From the NCBI RefSeq assembly GCF_009861505.1, contig NZ_WTFT01000006.1, positions 62,001 to 126,000 of the forward strand: a DNA stretch of 64,000 nucleotides, in the 5' to 3' direction. The translations under genes and the position numbers were made by a program. How positions within the stretch are numbered: the stretch's first letter is position 1; every line of letters starts with the position of its first letter. The DNA comes from Pseudomonas izuensis (GTDB lineage: Bacteria; Pseudomonadota; Gammaproteobacteria; Pseudomonadales; Pseudomonadaceae). Under the pieces are notes generated by a model. That model was not told the origin of the DNA and did not search any database. It was given only the letters and a program-made list of their open reading frames with translations. This document shows positions 43,139 to 52,322 of this stretch, one piece after another.

Positions 43139-43972
43139 TTAGAAGTTGGAGCCTGGACCGCCGCCGCAGTACAGGGTCTGGCCGGAGCAGAAGTTGGACT
43201 CCGGCAGGCAGAGCATGACCACCGCACCTGCCGCCTCTTCCGGCTTGCCAGGACGACCCAGCGCAATGGCGCGGCTGGCGCCGTCGATCATGGCCTGCTG
43301 GACACCGACCTTGATTTCGCGGCCTTCGATTTTCACGGTCTTGCTGTCTTCGCCTGCCAGCGCCTGGGTCAGGCGGGTTTCGATCAGGCCGAACGCGACG
43401 GCATTGACGTTGACTTTCATGCGGCCCCATTCCTTGGCCAACGTCTTGGTCAGGCCCAAAATGCCGGACTTGCCCGAGGAGTAGTTGGACTGGCCGACGT
43501 TACCGCCCGCCGCGCCAGAGGAGATGTTCACCACCTTGCGCAGGACTTCTCGGCCTTCGGCGGCCTCTTTTTTGGCCAGGGCGCTGATCACCGGCTGAGC
43601 GGCGCGCAGGATGCGGAACGGCGCGGTCAGGTGGCAGTCGATGATCGCGTACCACTGCTCGTCGCTCATCTTCTGGATCACGTTGTCCCAGGTGTAGCCG
43701 GCGTTGTTGACGATGATGTCGATCGAGCCGTAATTCTTGACGGCGGTCTGAATGAAACGATCGGCAAAGTCGGCGGCGGTGACGCTACCCACGCATGCCA
43801 CGGCTTCACCACCAGCGGCACGGATCTCGGCGACCACTTCTTCAGCCGGTTCGGCGTCCAGGTCGTTGACCACGATTTTGGCGCCGTAGGCGGCCAGTTG
43901 CAGGGCGACTTCACGACCAATGCCACGGCCAGAACCGGTGATCAGAGCAACTTTGCCTTCAAGCTTTTTCAT
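43139..43972 (-). CDS. Short-chain dehydrogenase (3-hydroxyacyl-CoA dehydrogenase, MFE-2 type)
   Basis: 277 aa from ATG 43972 (AGGAAC 7 nt upstream). Rossmann Gly motif TGSGRGIGREVALQLAAYGA, NNAG in IIVNNAGYTWDNVI, and the catalytic Ser/Tyr/Lys set (NISSGAAGG then Y-S-S-G-K). The N-terminus is most like the SDR half of peroxisomal multifunctional enzyme 2 (17-beta-HSD4), which oxidises (3R)-hydroxyacyl-CoA. The two adjacent MaoC genes supply the hydratase half of the same enzyme, consistent with a split MFE-2. Confidence 0.85.
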   Translation of the reverse strand: MKKLEGKVALITGSGRGIGREVALQLAAYGAKIVVNDLDAEPAEEVVAEIRAAGGEAVACVGSVTAADFADRFIQTAVKNYGSIDIIVNNAGYTWDNVIQKMSDEQWYAIIDCHLTAPFRILRAAQPVISALAKKEAAEGREVLRKVVNISSGAAGGNVGQSNYSSGKSGILGLTKTLAKEWGRMKVNVNAVAFGLIETRLTQALAGEDSKTVKIEGREIKVGVQQAMIDGASRAIALGRPGKPEEAAGAVVMLCLPESNFCSGQTLYCGGGPGSNF

Positions 43973-44003
43973 GCATTTTGTTCCTGTGAAAAGGGGTAAG
44001 GGT

Positions 44004-44438
44004 TCAGGCCAGGGCCACGACGGCTTCGCCGGCGAGCTTTTCTTCGCCGTACTGGTTCGAGCAACGAATCTGCAGGCGCACGTGTTTCTCGCCGTTCTCT
44101 TCGAACTTCTCGGTGATCGTGCCGGTGCAGGTCGGCACATGGCCCAACTGGGTGATGCCGGTGAAACGAATCGACAGGCTGCGCACTTGTTGTTGCGACA
44201 CCCATCCAGTCAGCAGGCGACCGAGGTAGGCGGCCGACAACATGCCGTGGGCAAACACATCGGACATGCGTGATTTACGCGCAAAGTCGATGTCGATATG
44301 GATCGGGTTGTGGTCGCCCGAAGCGCCAGCGTAAAGCGCGAGGGCCGTGCGGTTGACCGCCGGCAATTTCAGCAGCGGCACTTCATCGCCCACCTGGATA
44401 TCGGAGAACTGCACGCCGGTTTGGGTAGAGAGAGTCAT
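44004..44438 (-). CDS. MaoC-fold enoyl-CoA hydratase 2
   Basis: 144 aa from ATG 44438 (GAGGAA 9 nt upstream); a longer frame enters the neighbour. Hot-dog fold with the hydratase 2 catalytic motif YAGASGDHNPIHIDIDFA, the Asp and His activating water for (3R)-hydroxyacyl-CoA formation. It starts 11 nt after the stop of the second MaoC gene, so they should form a heteromer of the kind known for ChsH1-ChsH2 side-chain hydratases. Confidence 0.85.
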   Translation of the reverse strand: MTLSTQTGVQFSDIQVGDEVPLLKLPAVNRTALALYAGASGDHNPIHIDIDFARKSRMSDVFAHGMLSAAYLGRLLTGWVSQQQVRSLSIRFTGITQLGHVPTCTGTITEKFEENGEKHVRLQIRCSNQYGEEKLAGEAVVALA

Positions 44439-44448
44439 CGACTTTTCC

Positions 44449-44886
44449 TCAACGCTGAACGAGGGATGAACGGACATCGGCGATGTGCACGCCATCCTGG
44501 TTGGTCACCCGCGATTCGGTGACCACAAATTGCAGGGCACCGCCCTTTTTCTCGTAGACATCCGAGATGCGCGCATCGAACGTCAGCACGTCACCGGCGC
44601 AGGCCACGGCGTGGTAAATGAAGGATTGTTCGGCATGCAGGATGCGGCCGAGGTCAAAGTCCACCAGTTTCAGGAACGCACCCAGGTCGCGACCTTCGCT
44701 TTCCAGACACTTGAGAAACGTCGGCGGTACGGGCAGTGATGTGTAGCCCGCCTCGATTGCAGCCGCTTCATTGATGTACACCGGATCGGTTTCGCCGATG
44801 GCCTTGGCGAAGAAGCGCAGGCGGCCCTTCTCCACATCGACGCTGAACGATTCGAGCTTGTGCCCGATCAGACTTTTGTCTGTCAT
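44449..44886 (-). CDS. MaoC N-terminal-type (FAS1-like) hydratase subunit
   Basis: 145 aa. It opens IGHKLESFSVDVEKGRLRFF, then AKAIGETDPVYINEAAAIEA, the N-terminal hot-dog half typical of the MaoC_dehydrat_N class, which lacks the Asp/His motif of the partner. HAEQSFIYHAVACAGDVLTF completes the fold. It is tightly coupled to the catalytic MaoC gene downstream and follows the second thiolase by 73 bp, in the same operon. Confidence 0.82.
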   Translation of the reverse strand: MTDKSLIGHKLESFSVDVEKGRLRFFAKAIGETDPVYINEAAAIEAGYTSLPVPPTFLKCLESEGRDLGAFLKLVDFDLGRILHAEQSFIYHAVACAGDVLTFDARISDVYEKKGGALQFVVTESRVTNQDGVHIADVRSSLVQR

Positions 44887-44959
44887 TGGTCTCTTCCTCT
44901 TCTTGTTATGCGTGTTTTGCTGGTTGTGCGTGGCCTGGCGGACACGCCGTCTGATGCAC

Positions 44960-46144
44960 TCAATTGCACCCGTACATCGTCACCACGCAGGCACCACCCA
45001 GACCCAGGTTGTGCTGCAAGGCGATGTTCAGGCCTTCGACCTGGCGCTTGTCGGCCGTGCCGCGCAGCTGATGGGTCAGCTCGTAGCATTGGGCCAGGCC
45101 GGTAGCGCCCAATGGATGCCCTTTGGAAAGCAGGCCGCCAGAGGGGTTGGTCACTACCTGACCACCGAAGGTGTTGTCGCCATCGAGAACGAATTGCTCG
45201 CCGCCACCGACCCCGCACAGTCCAAGGCCTTCGTAGGTCAGCAATTCGTTGTGGGCGAAGCAGTCATGCAGCTCCACAGCGCGTATGTCCTGTGGGCCAA
45301 AACCCGATTGCTCGTAGACCGTTTGCGCAGCGCGCCGGGTCATGTGGAAACCGGCATAGGCAATCATTGACGGCGGATCGAATGACTCGACCGGGTCGGT
45401 CACCAGTGACTGTGCAAGGATCACCACGTCGCTGCGCAGGCCGTGCTTCCTGGCGAAAGCCGGGGAGCAGATAATCGCCGCCGCCGCACCACAAGTCGGC
45501 GGGCAAGCCATCAGGCGCGTCATCACGCCGGGCCAGAGCACCTGGTCGTTCATCACCTCTTCGGTGGTCAGGATGTTCTTGAACAGCGCCAACGGATTGT
45601 TCGAAGCATGACGGCTGGCCTTGGCGCGAATGGCGGCGAAGGTCTCCATGCGGGTGCCGTACGTTTGCATGTGTTCGCGACCGGCACCGCCGAAGGTTTT
45701 CAGGGCACGGGGAAGGTCGACATCACGGGTCAGGTCTTCCATAACATGGACCACGCTGGCCCGCGTCTGTGGACGGTCATCCCAGTGTGACTTGAGCGCA
45801 CCGGCCTGCATCTGCTCGAACCCCAGGGCCAGTACGCAATCGGCCTGGCCGCTCTGCACCGCAGCACGGGCCAGGTACAACGCCGTGGAGCCCGTGGAGC
45901 AGTTATTGTTGACGTTGATGATCGGGATGGCTGTGCGGCCCACTTCGTAAAGGGCGGTCTGGCCGCAAGTGGAATCGCCAAAGACATAGCCGGCAAACGC
46001 CATTTGCACTCTGTCGTAATCGATCCCGGCGTCCTTCAGGGCCAGGCGTACAGCCTCGGCGCCCATCCGGGTGTAGCTTGGGCTCTTGCCGGGTTTGGAG
46101 AAGGGAATCATGCCCACTCCGGCGACGACGACTTTTTCACTCAT
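44960..46144 (-). CDS. SCPx-type thiolase, copy 2
   Basis: 394 aa, first gene of the minus-strand catabolic operon. It carries NNNCSTGSTALYLARAAV (nucleophile Cys), HDCFAHNELLTYEG, KGHPLGATGLAQC and HNLGLGGACVV. It is alike along its length to copy 1 (35637-36827), down to long identical blocks such as KGHPLGATGLAQCYELTHQL, showing a duplication. The upstream region to 46568 is shared with a divergent thioesterase and holds three dyads. Confidence 0.88.
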   Translation of the reverse strand: MSEKVVVAGVGMIPFSKPGKSPSYTRMGAEAVRLALKDAGIDYDRVQMAFAGYVFGDSTCGQTALYEVGRTAIPIINVNNNCSTGSTALYLARAAVQSGQADCVLALGFEQMQAGALKSHWDDRPQTRASVVHVMEDLTRDVDLPRALKTFGGAGREHMQTYGTRMETFAAIRAKASRHASNNPLALFKNILTTEEVMNDQVLWPGVMTRLMACPPTCGAAAAIICSPAFARKHGLRSDVVILAQSLVTDPVESFDPPSMIAYAGFHMTRRAAQTVYEQSGFGPQDIRAVELHDCFAHNELLTYEGLGLCGVGGGEQFVLDGDNTFGGQVVTNPSGGLLSKGHPLGATGLAQCYELTHQLRGTADKRQVEGLNIALQHNLGLGGACVVTMYGCN

Positions 46145-46568
46145 GGACGGTCTTCCTTCGGCATTTACGATCGGTTGTCGTATTTGCCGGCCGGTTGTTG
46201 TTGGCGTTCATCCTAGGTTTGCCAACCCGCACGCTTCGACCGTCGAAGGGATGAAGTTGCGGAGGTACCGCAAGACGTTCCAAGGAACGTGTGGAGGGAG
46301 TAGCGCCCCGCTGCCTTCACGCCGCAGTGCACGGGGCCCGCCCTGCCCGTTTGCGCCCTGGCCACCCTCCTTCGAACGACACCGGATCTACTCCGCAGCA
46401 TCATCCGTTCGGCGCTCACGACGAGTCAGGACCACAGCCTAGGATTGGGTTGTCAGCGAAGCACTAACGCGCCTGTGCGCATCGCAGGCACCACGCGTAT
46501 CTGCTGACACAACCCCCACAGATGCCGGAAGCAAGACACTCCCGGCACACTCATCGACGAGGATTCAA
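46145..46568. promoter_or_regulatory. Divergent control region with three perfect dyads
   Basis: Between the thiolase operon (minus) and the thioesterase (plus). Perfect inverted repeats lie in a row: CTTCGAC-C-GTCGAAG (46234-46248), TTGCGG-AGGTA-CCGCAA (46257-46273) and ACGTTCC-AA-GGAACGT (46275-46290). A longer imperfect pair, GGTTGTCAGC near 46446 and GCTGACACAACC near 46505, encloses the thioesterase-proximal half. Likely operators for one or more regulators. Confidence 0.55.
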
Positions 46569-47033
46569 ATGAGCGAATACAGAGCACCGTGGCCGACCGA
46601 AGGTGCCGGGGATGAACCGCCTGCCGGCTTCCTGCCCTTGGCGCGCGCAGGTTTCGTGACGCATTGCGCGGGCCTGTACTACCACGAGCACCGCCCGGTA
46701 ATAGCTGCCCGCATCCGACCGGAACACTTGAACCTGCTGGGCATTGCCCATGGCGGCTTCCTCGCCACCCTGGCCGACACGGCACTCGGATTGGTACTGA
46801 AAAAGGCCACGAACGCCGAGCTGACGCCGGCGACCATCAACCTGAGCATGGATTACCTGAGCCCGGCCCCGGTCGGTGCCTGGGTCGAGGCCCATGTCCA
46901 GGTGCACCGGCTGGGGCGCACGTTGTCTCACGCCAGTCTCGACCTGCTCCATGGCGAACGCCTGGTGGCGCGCAGCACCGCAACGTTCATCGGCAATACC
47001 GCCAGCCTTCACGGCAAGGGCCGCGAAGGCTGA
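46569..47033 (+). CDS. PaaI-like acyl-CoA thioesterase
   Basis: 154 aa, start backed by GAGGA about 5 nt upstream. Hot-dog thioesterase with the family motif GIAHGGFLATLADTALGLVL and the partner strand ATINLSMDYLSPAPVGAWVE. It probably frees CoA from dead-end acyl-CoA intermediates of the facing pathway. It is divergent from the operon and followed by a MalT-like regulator 160 bp downstream. Confidence 0.82.
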   Translation: MSEYRAPWPTEGAGDEPPAGFLPLARAGFVTHCAGLYYHEHRPVIAARIRPEHLNLLGIAHGGFLATLADTALGLVLKKATNAELTPATINLSMDYLSPAPVGAWVEAHVQVHRLGRTLSHASLDLLHGERLVARSTATFIGNTASLHGKGREG

Positions 47034-47078
47034 CTCAAGCATCGGTGGCCGGGGGCACGGCTCCAAGGGGGCTGCGTT

Positions 47079-47090
47079 AGACTAAAGTCT
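47079..47090. promoter_or_regulatory. Short dyad upstream of the first MalT-like gene
   Basis: AGACT-AA-AGTCT, 104 bp before the start codon of the MalT-like gene. A candidate regulator site; short enough to be chance. Confidence 0.3.
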
Positions 47091-47193
47091 CGGACATTCA
47101 CCAGACGTGGCAATATGGACCGACTCAGAATAATAAAACGGTCGCCTTGCCCTCGGTCTCTTTGGCAGGTGACGGCTATGGAGGTTTTTTTCA

Positions 47194-49944
47194 ATGCCTG
47201 CTCAATGGGACAACCCTACGGGAATGTCCGCCGGTCCGGCTTCCGCGCCTCCTGCACGTGAGGTATCGACCTCAAGAAATGTCCCCCTTAAGTACGCCAC
47301 GCCAAAATGTGCCGACAGCCATTTGGCGCGCACGCACCTGTTGCAGCAGATGACAAATGCACAGGCCGCCCGTCTGATCCTGATTCGCGCCGCGGCCGGC
47401 TTCGGCAAGACCACCCTCATGCAGCAATTGCGCGAGCACTACCTGACCGGCGGCAAGGCAGCACTCTGGATCAACCTGGAACCTGCCGACAACGACCTGC
47501 AACGCTTCGTCAACCTGCTGGACAACGGTTTGCGCGATCTGCTGCCGATGGCCAGCGAGCAAGCACCACGCAACGAACAGCCTGATCGTCAACGCAGCGC
47601 CCAGGACCTGCTGGAACTCATTGCCTGCAGCCCATTGCCGTTCGCTGTCCTGCTCGACGAAGTCGAAGTGTTGCAGAACCCCGACCTGCTGGATTTTCTC
47701 CAGCAACTGATCGAGCAAATCCCTTCAGGCTGCGTGGTGGTCATGGCTTCACGCTCCACACCGGGCATTGGCCTGGGGCGGATTCGCGCCCGCGGCCAAT
47801 TGCTGGAGATCCGACCGGCCGACCTGCGTTTTACTCCCGATGAAGCCATGGCGTTCATTCGCGACAAGCGGCAAATCCCGCTTGAGGACGACGAGCTGAG
47901 CGCCCTGTACCGCCGCACGGAAGGCTGGATCGCCGGGCTCTACCTGGCCAGCCTGTCACTCAAGGATCGTGACGATCACGCCACGTTCATCTCCTCCTTT
48001 TCCGGTTCCAACCTGGAACTGGCCGAATACCTCACCGAGGACATCCTCGCGCGGCAGACCGAAGACTGTCGGTTGTTCCTGATGCAGACCAGTGTCCTCG
48101 AACAATTTTGCGTCCCGCTTTGCCAAGCCGTGACCGGACGCAGTGACAGCCGCGCCATGCTCGATCACCTGGAACGGACCAACCTGTTTCTGGTGCCGGT
48201 CGACAGCCAGCAACAGTGGTTCCGTTATCACCACCTGTTTGCCAGTTTCCTGCGCCATGCGCTGGAGCGTCAGTATCCGGGCATGGCGAACACGCTTCAC
48301 GAAGCGGCTGCAAACTGGTTTTTCGATGCCGAGCAACCGATTCCTGCGATTGAACACCTATTCAGCGCCGGGCTGCCGGACAAGGCCGCCGAAGGACTGA
48401 ACACGTACCTCGACACCTTGATCGGCAGTGGCCGCACACGCTTGCTGTTGCGTTGGCTGGACCGCATTCCAGAGCAAACCCGCGACCGTTATCCCGACCT
48501 CAATCAGGCCTACGCCTGGCTGCTGGCGAGCATGACTCGTCTGAAAGATGCCCGGCAGGTTGCCGAACGTCTGGAGCGCCAGGCCGGACCAGGCTATGCC
48601 TATGTCGCCGAGGTCCTTAATTGCCTGCATCTGGGCGTAACCGACCAGGCCGAAGAATGTTGCCGCAAGGGCATCGAGACGCTGGCGCGCATACCTGCCG
48701 ATGAGGCCCACCTGTATATGGTGCTGGCCAGTACGGTGGCGATGAATATGGTTGCCAGCGGTCGCTACGACGAGGCCCGCAAGCTGCTGTCCAACGCGCT
48801 GCAGCGCGACCCCCGGATCAATTCGAGTTTCCTGCGCCATACCTACAGCGTCAACGAGAGCATTCTGGACCTGATCCAGGGACGCCTGAGCAATGCCATC
48901 GTGCGCATTCAGAGCGCGCCGCGCAGACTGCCAATCGACGGCCAGCGCAATCCGCACGAAGCCTCGCTGTCGATGGACATCCTCCATGGTCTGCTCTTGT
49001 ACGAGCAAGGTGCCTTTGACGAAGCAGAAAAATACCTGTCGCGCTGCCTGTTTTTTGCCAAGCACGTCAGCTCCCCCGACAACCAGATTGCCACTCACGT
49101 GTTGACCGCGCGTATCGCTTACCGCCAGGGCGATCGCACGACCTGGATGCGTTGTCTGCTGGAACTGGAGCACATTGGCCGTCAGGTCGGCTCACGCCGC
49201 GTGGAGTGCTCGGCCTGGCTGGAGCGAGCCCGCGTGGCGCTGCTCGAGCAACGCCTGGACACGGCAGCGCAAGCCCTGCACGCAGCAGACCTTGCCGGCG
49301 ACTGGGACCGCCCCGACTTCATTCGTTTTGCCAATGACGTGGATACCCCCGACATCGCCCGTCAGCGCTTGCGCATTGCCCAGGGTGAAGGCGCAGCGGC
49401 AGTCAAAGCCTTGCGCGCTGCCATCGAGCAGGCCCGGCAGTGGCTGCATCACCGTCGTGAGCTGAAACTGCATATTCTGCTGGCGATGGCGCTGGACAGC
49501 CTCCAGCAATCACAAGAGGCCTTCCAAACGTTGAACGATGCTTTGCGGCTGGCCAGTCATGAAGGGTTCATCGGCACGTTCGTCGAGGAAGGCGATCGTC
49601 TGGCGGGCCTGCTGCAACGTTGGGCGACGACGAACAAGGCTCTGTGCAAGGAACTGGGGATCGAGACCGGTTTTGTCGACAAGCTGCTGCAACACCTGGG
49701 CATCAGCGCCGCAAACATGGAGGCCGTGCAAAACGATAATGGCGCTCACCAGGTATTGACCGTGCGTGAGTACCAGATCCTGCAACTGCTGGCCGCCGGG
49801 CACCGCAACCGAGAGATTGCCGAGAAGGTGTTTCTCTCCGAGTTCACGGTCAAGTCGCACCTGCAAAAGATCTACGCCAAGCTGAACGCCAACGGACGCA
49901 ATGAAACCCTCGCCATCGCTCGCTCGCGAGGCTGGATCACCTGA
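47194..49944 (+). CDS. MalT-like LuxR-family ATP-dependent activator, copy 1
   Basis: 916 aa, start supported by GGAGG 8-9 nt upstream. STAND architecture: P-loop [13 protein letters not shown] (residues 67-75 region), Walker B LLDEVEVLQ, a middle winged helix and helical hub, a long TPR-like sensor, and a C-terminal LuxR HTH (LTVREYQILQLLAAGHRNRE, then VFLSEFTVKSHLQKIYAKLN). Proteins of this type oligomerise on ATP and inducer binding and activate catabolic promoters. It probably controls the facing CoA operon. A close paralogue is at 53199. Confidence 0.9.
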   Translation: MPAQWDNPTGMSAGPASAPPAREVSTSRNVPLKYATPKCADSHLARTHLLQQMTNAQAARLILIRAAAGFGKTTLMQQLREHYLTGGKAALWINLEPADNDLQRFVNLLDNGLRDLLPMASEQAPRNEQPDRQRSAQDLLELIACSPLPFAVLLDEVEVLQNPDLLDFLQQLIEQIPSGCVVVMASRSTPGIGLGRIRARGQLLEIRPADLRFTPDEAMAFIRDKRQIPLEDDELSALYRRTEGWIAGLYLASLSLKDRDDHATFISSFSGSNLELAEYLTEDILARQTEDCRLFLMQTSVLEQFCVPLCQAVTGRSDSRAMLDHLERTNLFLVPVDSQQQWFRYHHLFASFLRHALERQYPGMANTLHEAAANWFFDAEQPIPAIEHLFSAGLPDKAAEGLNTYLDTLIGSGRTRLLLRWLDRIPEQTRDRYPDLNQAYAWLLASMTRLKDARQVAERLERQAGPGYAYVAEVLNCLHLGVTDQAEECCRKGIETLARIPADEAHLYMVLASTVAMNMVASGRYDEARKLLSNALQRDPRINSSFLRHTYSVNESILDLIQGRLSNAIVRIQSAPRRLPIDGQRNPHEASLSMDILHGLLLYEQGAFDEAEKYLSRCLFFAKHVSSPDNQIATHVLTARIAYRQGDRTTWMRCLLELEHIGRQVGSRRVECSAWLERARVALLEQRLDTAAQALHAADLAGDWDRPDFIRFANDVDTPDIARQRLRIAQGEGAAAVKALRAAIEQARQWLHHRRELKLHILLAMALDSLQQSQEAFQTLNDALRLASHEGFIGTFVEEGDRLAGLLQRWATTNKALCKELGIETGFVDKLLQHLGISAANMEAVQNDNGAHQVLTVREYQILQLLAAGHRNREIAEKVFLSEFTVKSHLQKIYAKLNANGRNETLAIARSRGWIT

Positions 49945-49955
49945 GCGACGACCCT

Positions 49956-49991
49956 TGCGCCTCATCGCGGAGTAACACGCAATGAGGCGCA
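49956..49991. terminator. Hairpin between convergent MalT-like and MFS genes
   Basis: TGCGCCTCAT (49956-49965) and ATGAGGCGCA (49982-49991) pair perfectly around a 16-nt loop. It sits in the 56-bp gap where the two transcripts meet, without a strong T run. Confidence 0.45.
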
Positions 49992-50000
49992 CGGCCGGTT

Positions 50001-51335
50001 CTACGGCTTTGCCCGCTCGGTCAACTGTCGGGCCGGGATGGCCACCAGCAACACCATCGCCCCCACCACCAGCACGACCCCGATCAGTTCGAAGGCCAGG
50101 TACAGGTTGCCGGTCGCCGATTTGATCGCGCCGACCACAATCTGGCTGACAACCCCGGCCATGCCACCGATGCAGTTGATGACCGCAATGCCCACCGCCG
50201 CCTGTGAAGGCGCGAGCAAGGCCGGCGGAATGCTCCAGAAGCACGACAGCGCGGACAATGCGGCTGCGGCCCCGATGCTCATGAGCAGCAGCGACAGCAC
50301 CAGATGGTGCTGGAACGGCCCCAGCAGAAAGAAGCAGGTGGCACTGAGCAACATGGTCAGACTCACATGCCAACGCCGCTCCAGGTGTTTGTCGGAACTG
50401 CGGGCCAAGAGGTACATGCCGAACACCGCGCCGATGTAGGGCATGCTCGACAGCAGGCCGACGGTTTTCAGGTCATCCACACCGAATCCCCGAATCAGCG
50501 TCGGCATCCAGTACGACACCGTGTTCGAGCCGCTGTAGATGCAAAAGAACACCAGTCCGGCGATGTACACCCGGGGATTGCGCAATATCTGCACCAGGCT
50601 TGCCTTGGCGCTGTCACCCGGCCGTCCTTGCGCAAGGGCTGTGGCCAGGACGTGTTTTTCCTGGGGGCTCAGCCAACGGGCGTCCTCGGGTTTGTCCACC
50701 AGCCAGAACCATCCGAACACCCCCAGCAGCATCGCGGGGACACCTTCAAGCACGAACAGCACTTGCCAGTCGCGCAATCCCAGCCAGCCATCGAAATGAC
50801 TCATGATGGCCCCGGCCAACGGCCCGCTGACAATGCCCGCAAACATCGCCGACATCAAAAACACCGCCGTGATACGGCCGCGCAACGCCGGTGGGAACCA
50901 GTACGTGAGGTACAGGATGACGCCCGGAAAGAAGCCTGATTCAGCGATGCCGAGCAAGAAGCGCGCGACGATCAGCTGGTTCGACGTGGTGACAAAGGCC
51001 GTGCCCACCGATACAAGCCCCCACAGCAGCATGATGCGTGTCAGGGTGGCGCGGGCGCCGATGCGTTGCAGGTACATATTGCTGGGCACTTCCACCAGCA
51101 GGTAACCCAGGTAGAAAATACCGGCGCCAATGCCATAGGCGGCATCTGTGAGCGCAATGTCTTCGGCCATGCGCAATTTGGCGAATGACACATTCAGGCG
51201 GTCGATGGCGTTGATGGCATAGGCCAAGGCCAGAAACGGCAGTAACCGCAAGATCACCTTGCGGTACACCGCACGGGTTTGCTGCGCCGAATAATCGGCT
51301 GTTTCCGGCAGGTAATGCTCCGCTGCGAGGCTCAT
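50001..51335 (-). CDS. MFS transporter of the anion:cation symporter (ACS) family
   Basis: 444 aa, start with AAGGAG 7 nt upstream. Twelve helices; the ACS signature RFLLGIAESGFFPGVILYLT, then YWFPPALRGRITAVFL is present, and LAYAINAIDRLNVSFAKLRM opens helix 1. ACS carriers import carboxylates such as aromatic, sugar or pantothenate-like acids with protons. It lies between the etf genes and the first MalT-like gene, separated from etfA by a terminator, so it has its own promoter and probably imports the acid activated by the ligase. Confidence 0.85.
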   Translation of the reverse strand: MSLAAEHYLPETADYSAQQTRAVYRKVILRLLPFLALAYAINAIDRLNVSFAKLRMAEDIALTDAAYGIGAGIFYLGYLLVEVPSNMYLQRIGARATLTRIMLLWGLVSVGTAFVTTSNQLIVARFLLGIAESGFFPGVILYLTYWFPPALRGRITAVFLMSAMFAGIVSGPLAGAIMSHFDGWLGLRDWQVLFVLEGVPAMLLGVFGWFWLVDKPEDARWLSPQEKHVLATALAQGRPGDSAKASLVQILRNPRVYIAGLVFFCIYSGSNTVSYWMPTLIRGFGVDDLKTVGLLSSMPYIGAVFGMYLLARSSDKHLERRWHVSLTMLLSATCFFLLGPFQHHLVLSLLLMSIGAAAALSALSCFWSIPPALLAPSQAAVGIAVINCIGGMAGVVSQIVVGAIKSATGNLYLAFELIGVVLVVGAMVLLVAIPARQLTERAKP

Positions 51336-51354
51336 GCTGCTCTCCTTATTAATG

Positions 51355-51386
51355 TGAAAAAGAAAACCCGCTCTTTAGAGCGGGTT
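51355..51386 (-). terminator. Intrinsic terminator of the etfBA operon
   Basis: On the minus strand AACCCGCTC-TAAA-GAGCGGGTT is a perfect 9-bp stem followed by TTCTTTTTCAC. It ends just upstream of the MFS start codon. Confidence 0.85.
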
Positions 51387-51392
51387 GCGGGC

Positions 51393-52322
51393 TCAGAGGG
51401 CTTGTTCCAGTTGCGGGACCGCCTCGAACAGATCCGCCACCAGACCGTAATCGGCCACCTGGAAGATCGGTGCCTCTTCGTCCTTGTTGATGGCGACAAT
51501 GATTTTCGAGTCCTTCATGCCCGCCAGATGCTGGATCGCGCCGCTGATACCCACGGCGATGTACAGCTGCGGCGCAACGATCTTGCCGGTCTGCCCGACC
51601 TGCAGATCGTTGGGCACGAAACCGGCATCGACCGCTGCGCGGGACGCCCCTACCCCGGCACCGAGCTTGTCGGCCAGGCGGTACAGGTGCTGGAAGTTGT
51701 CGCCGTTTTGCAGGCCGCGACCGCCGGAAACGACGATTTTGGCCGCCGTCAATTCAGGGCGATCGGACTTGGCCAATGTTTCGCTGATGAACAAGGACTG
51801 CCCGGCTTCGTGCACGGCAGACACCGCCACGACCGCTGCAGAGCCACCTTCGGCGGCAACGGCCTCGAAGCCGGTGGCCCGCACGGTAATGACTTTTACC
51901 GCCGCCGTCGATTGCACCGTGGCAATGGCGTTGCCTGCGTAGATCGGCCGCTTGAAGGTATCGGTCGACTCAACCGAGATGATCTCGGAGATCTGGTCCA
52001 CATCCAGTAGCGCGGCAACCCGGGGCAAGGTGTTTTTGCCGTTGGAAGTGGCCGGCGCCAGGATGTGGCTGTAAGCCCCGGCCAGCTCGACGATCAGCGG
52101 CGCGAGGTTTTCAGGCAGTTGGTGGGCATAGGCCGCATGATCAGCCAGCAACACCCTGGCAACGCCTTGAATGTTCGCCGCCGACTCGGCAACGGCACCT
52201 GCGTTGGCACCGGCCACCAAGAGGTCAACTTCGCCACCGATCTGCAAGGCAGCCGCCACGGTGTTCAGGGTTGCCGAAGCGATTGCCCCGGCGTCGTGCT
52301 CTGCAATAACCAGGATAGCCAT
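51393..52322 (-). CDS. etfA: Electron transfer flavoprotein alpha subunit
   Basis: 309 aa. N-terminal domain ([20 protein letters not shown]) and the C-terminal FAD domain with the signature [40 protein letters not shown] and [20 protein letters not shown]. It passes electrons from acyl-CoA dehydrogenases to ETF-quinone oxidoreductase. Its start overlaps the etfB stop by one base (TGATG). A second, general etf pair is expected elsewhere in a Pseudomonas genome, so this set seems dedicated to this pathway. Confidence 0.93.
   Translation of the reverse strand: MAILVIAEHDAGAIASATLNTVAAALQIGGEVDLLVAGANAGAVAESAANIQGVARVLLADHAAYAHQLPENLAPLIVELAGAYSHILAPATSNGKNTLPRVAALLDVDQISEIISVESTDTFKRPIYAGNAIATVQSTAAVKVITVRATGFEAVAAEGGSAAVVAVSAVHEAGQSLFISETLAKSDRPELTAAKIVVSGGRGLQNGDNFQHLYRLADKLGAGVGASRAAVDAGFVPNDLQVGQTGKIVAPQLYIAVGISGAIQHLAGMKDSKIIVAINKDEEAPIFQVADYGLVADLFEAVPQLEQAL

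Noticed and set aside
34367-46144. Steroid catabolism cluster
   Set aside because: MaoC pair and SCPx thiolases recall steroid side-chain genes, but no ring-degradation genes (KstD, Hsa or Tes type) are in the window.
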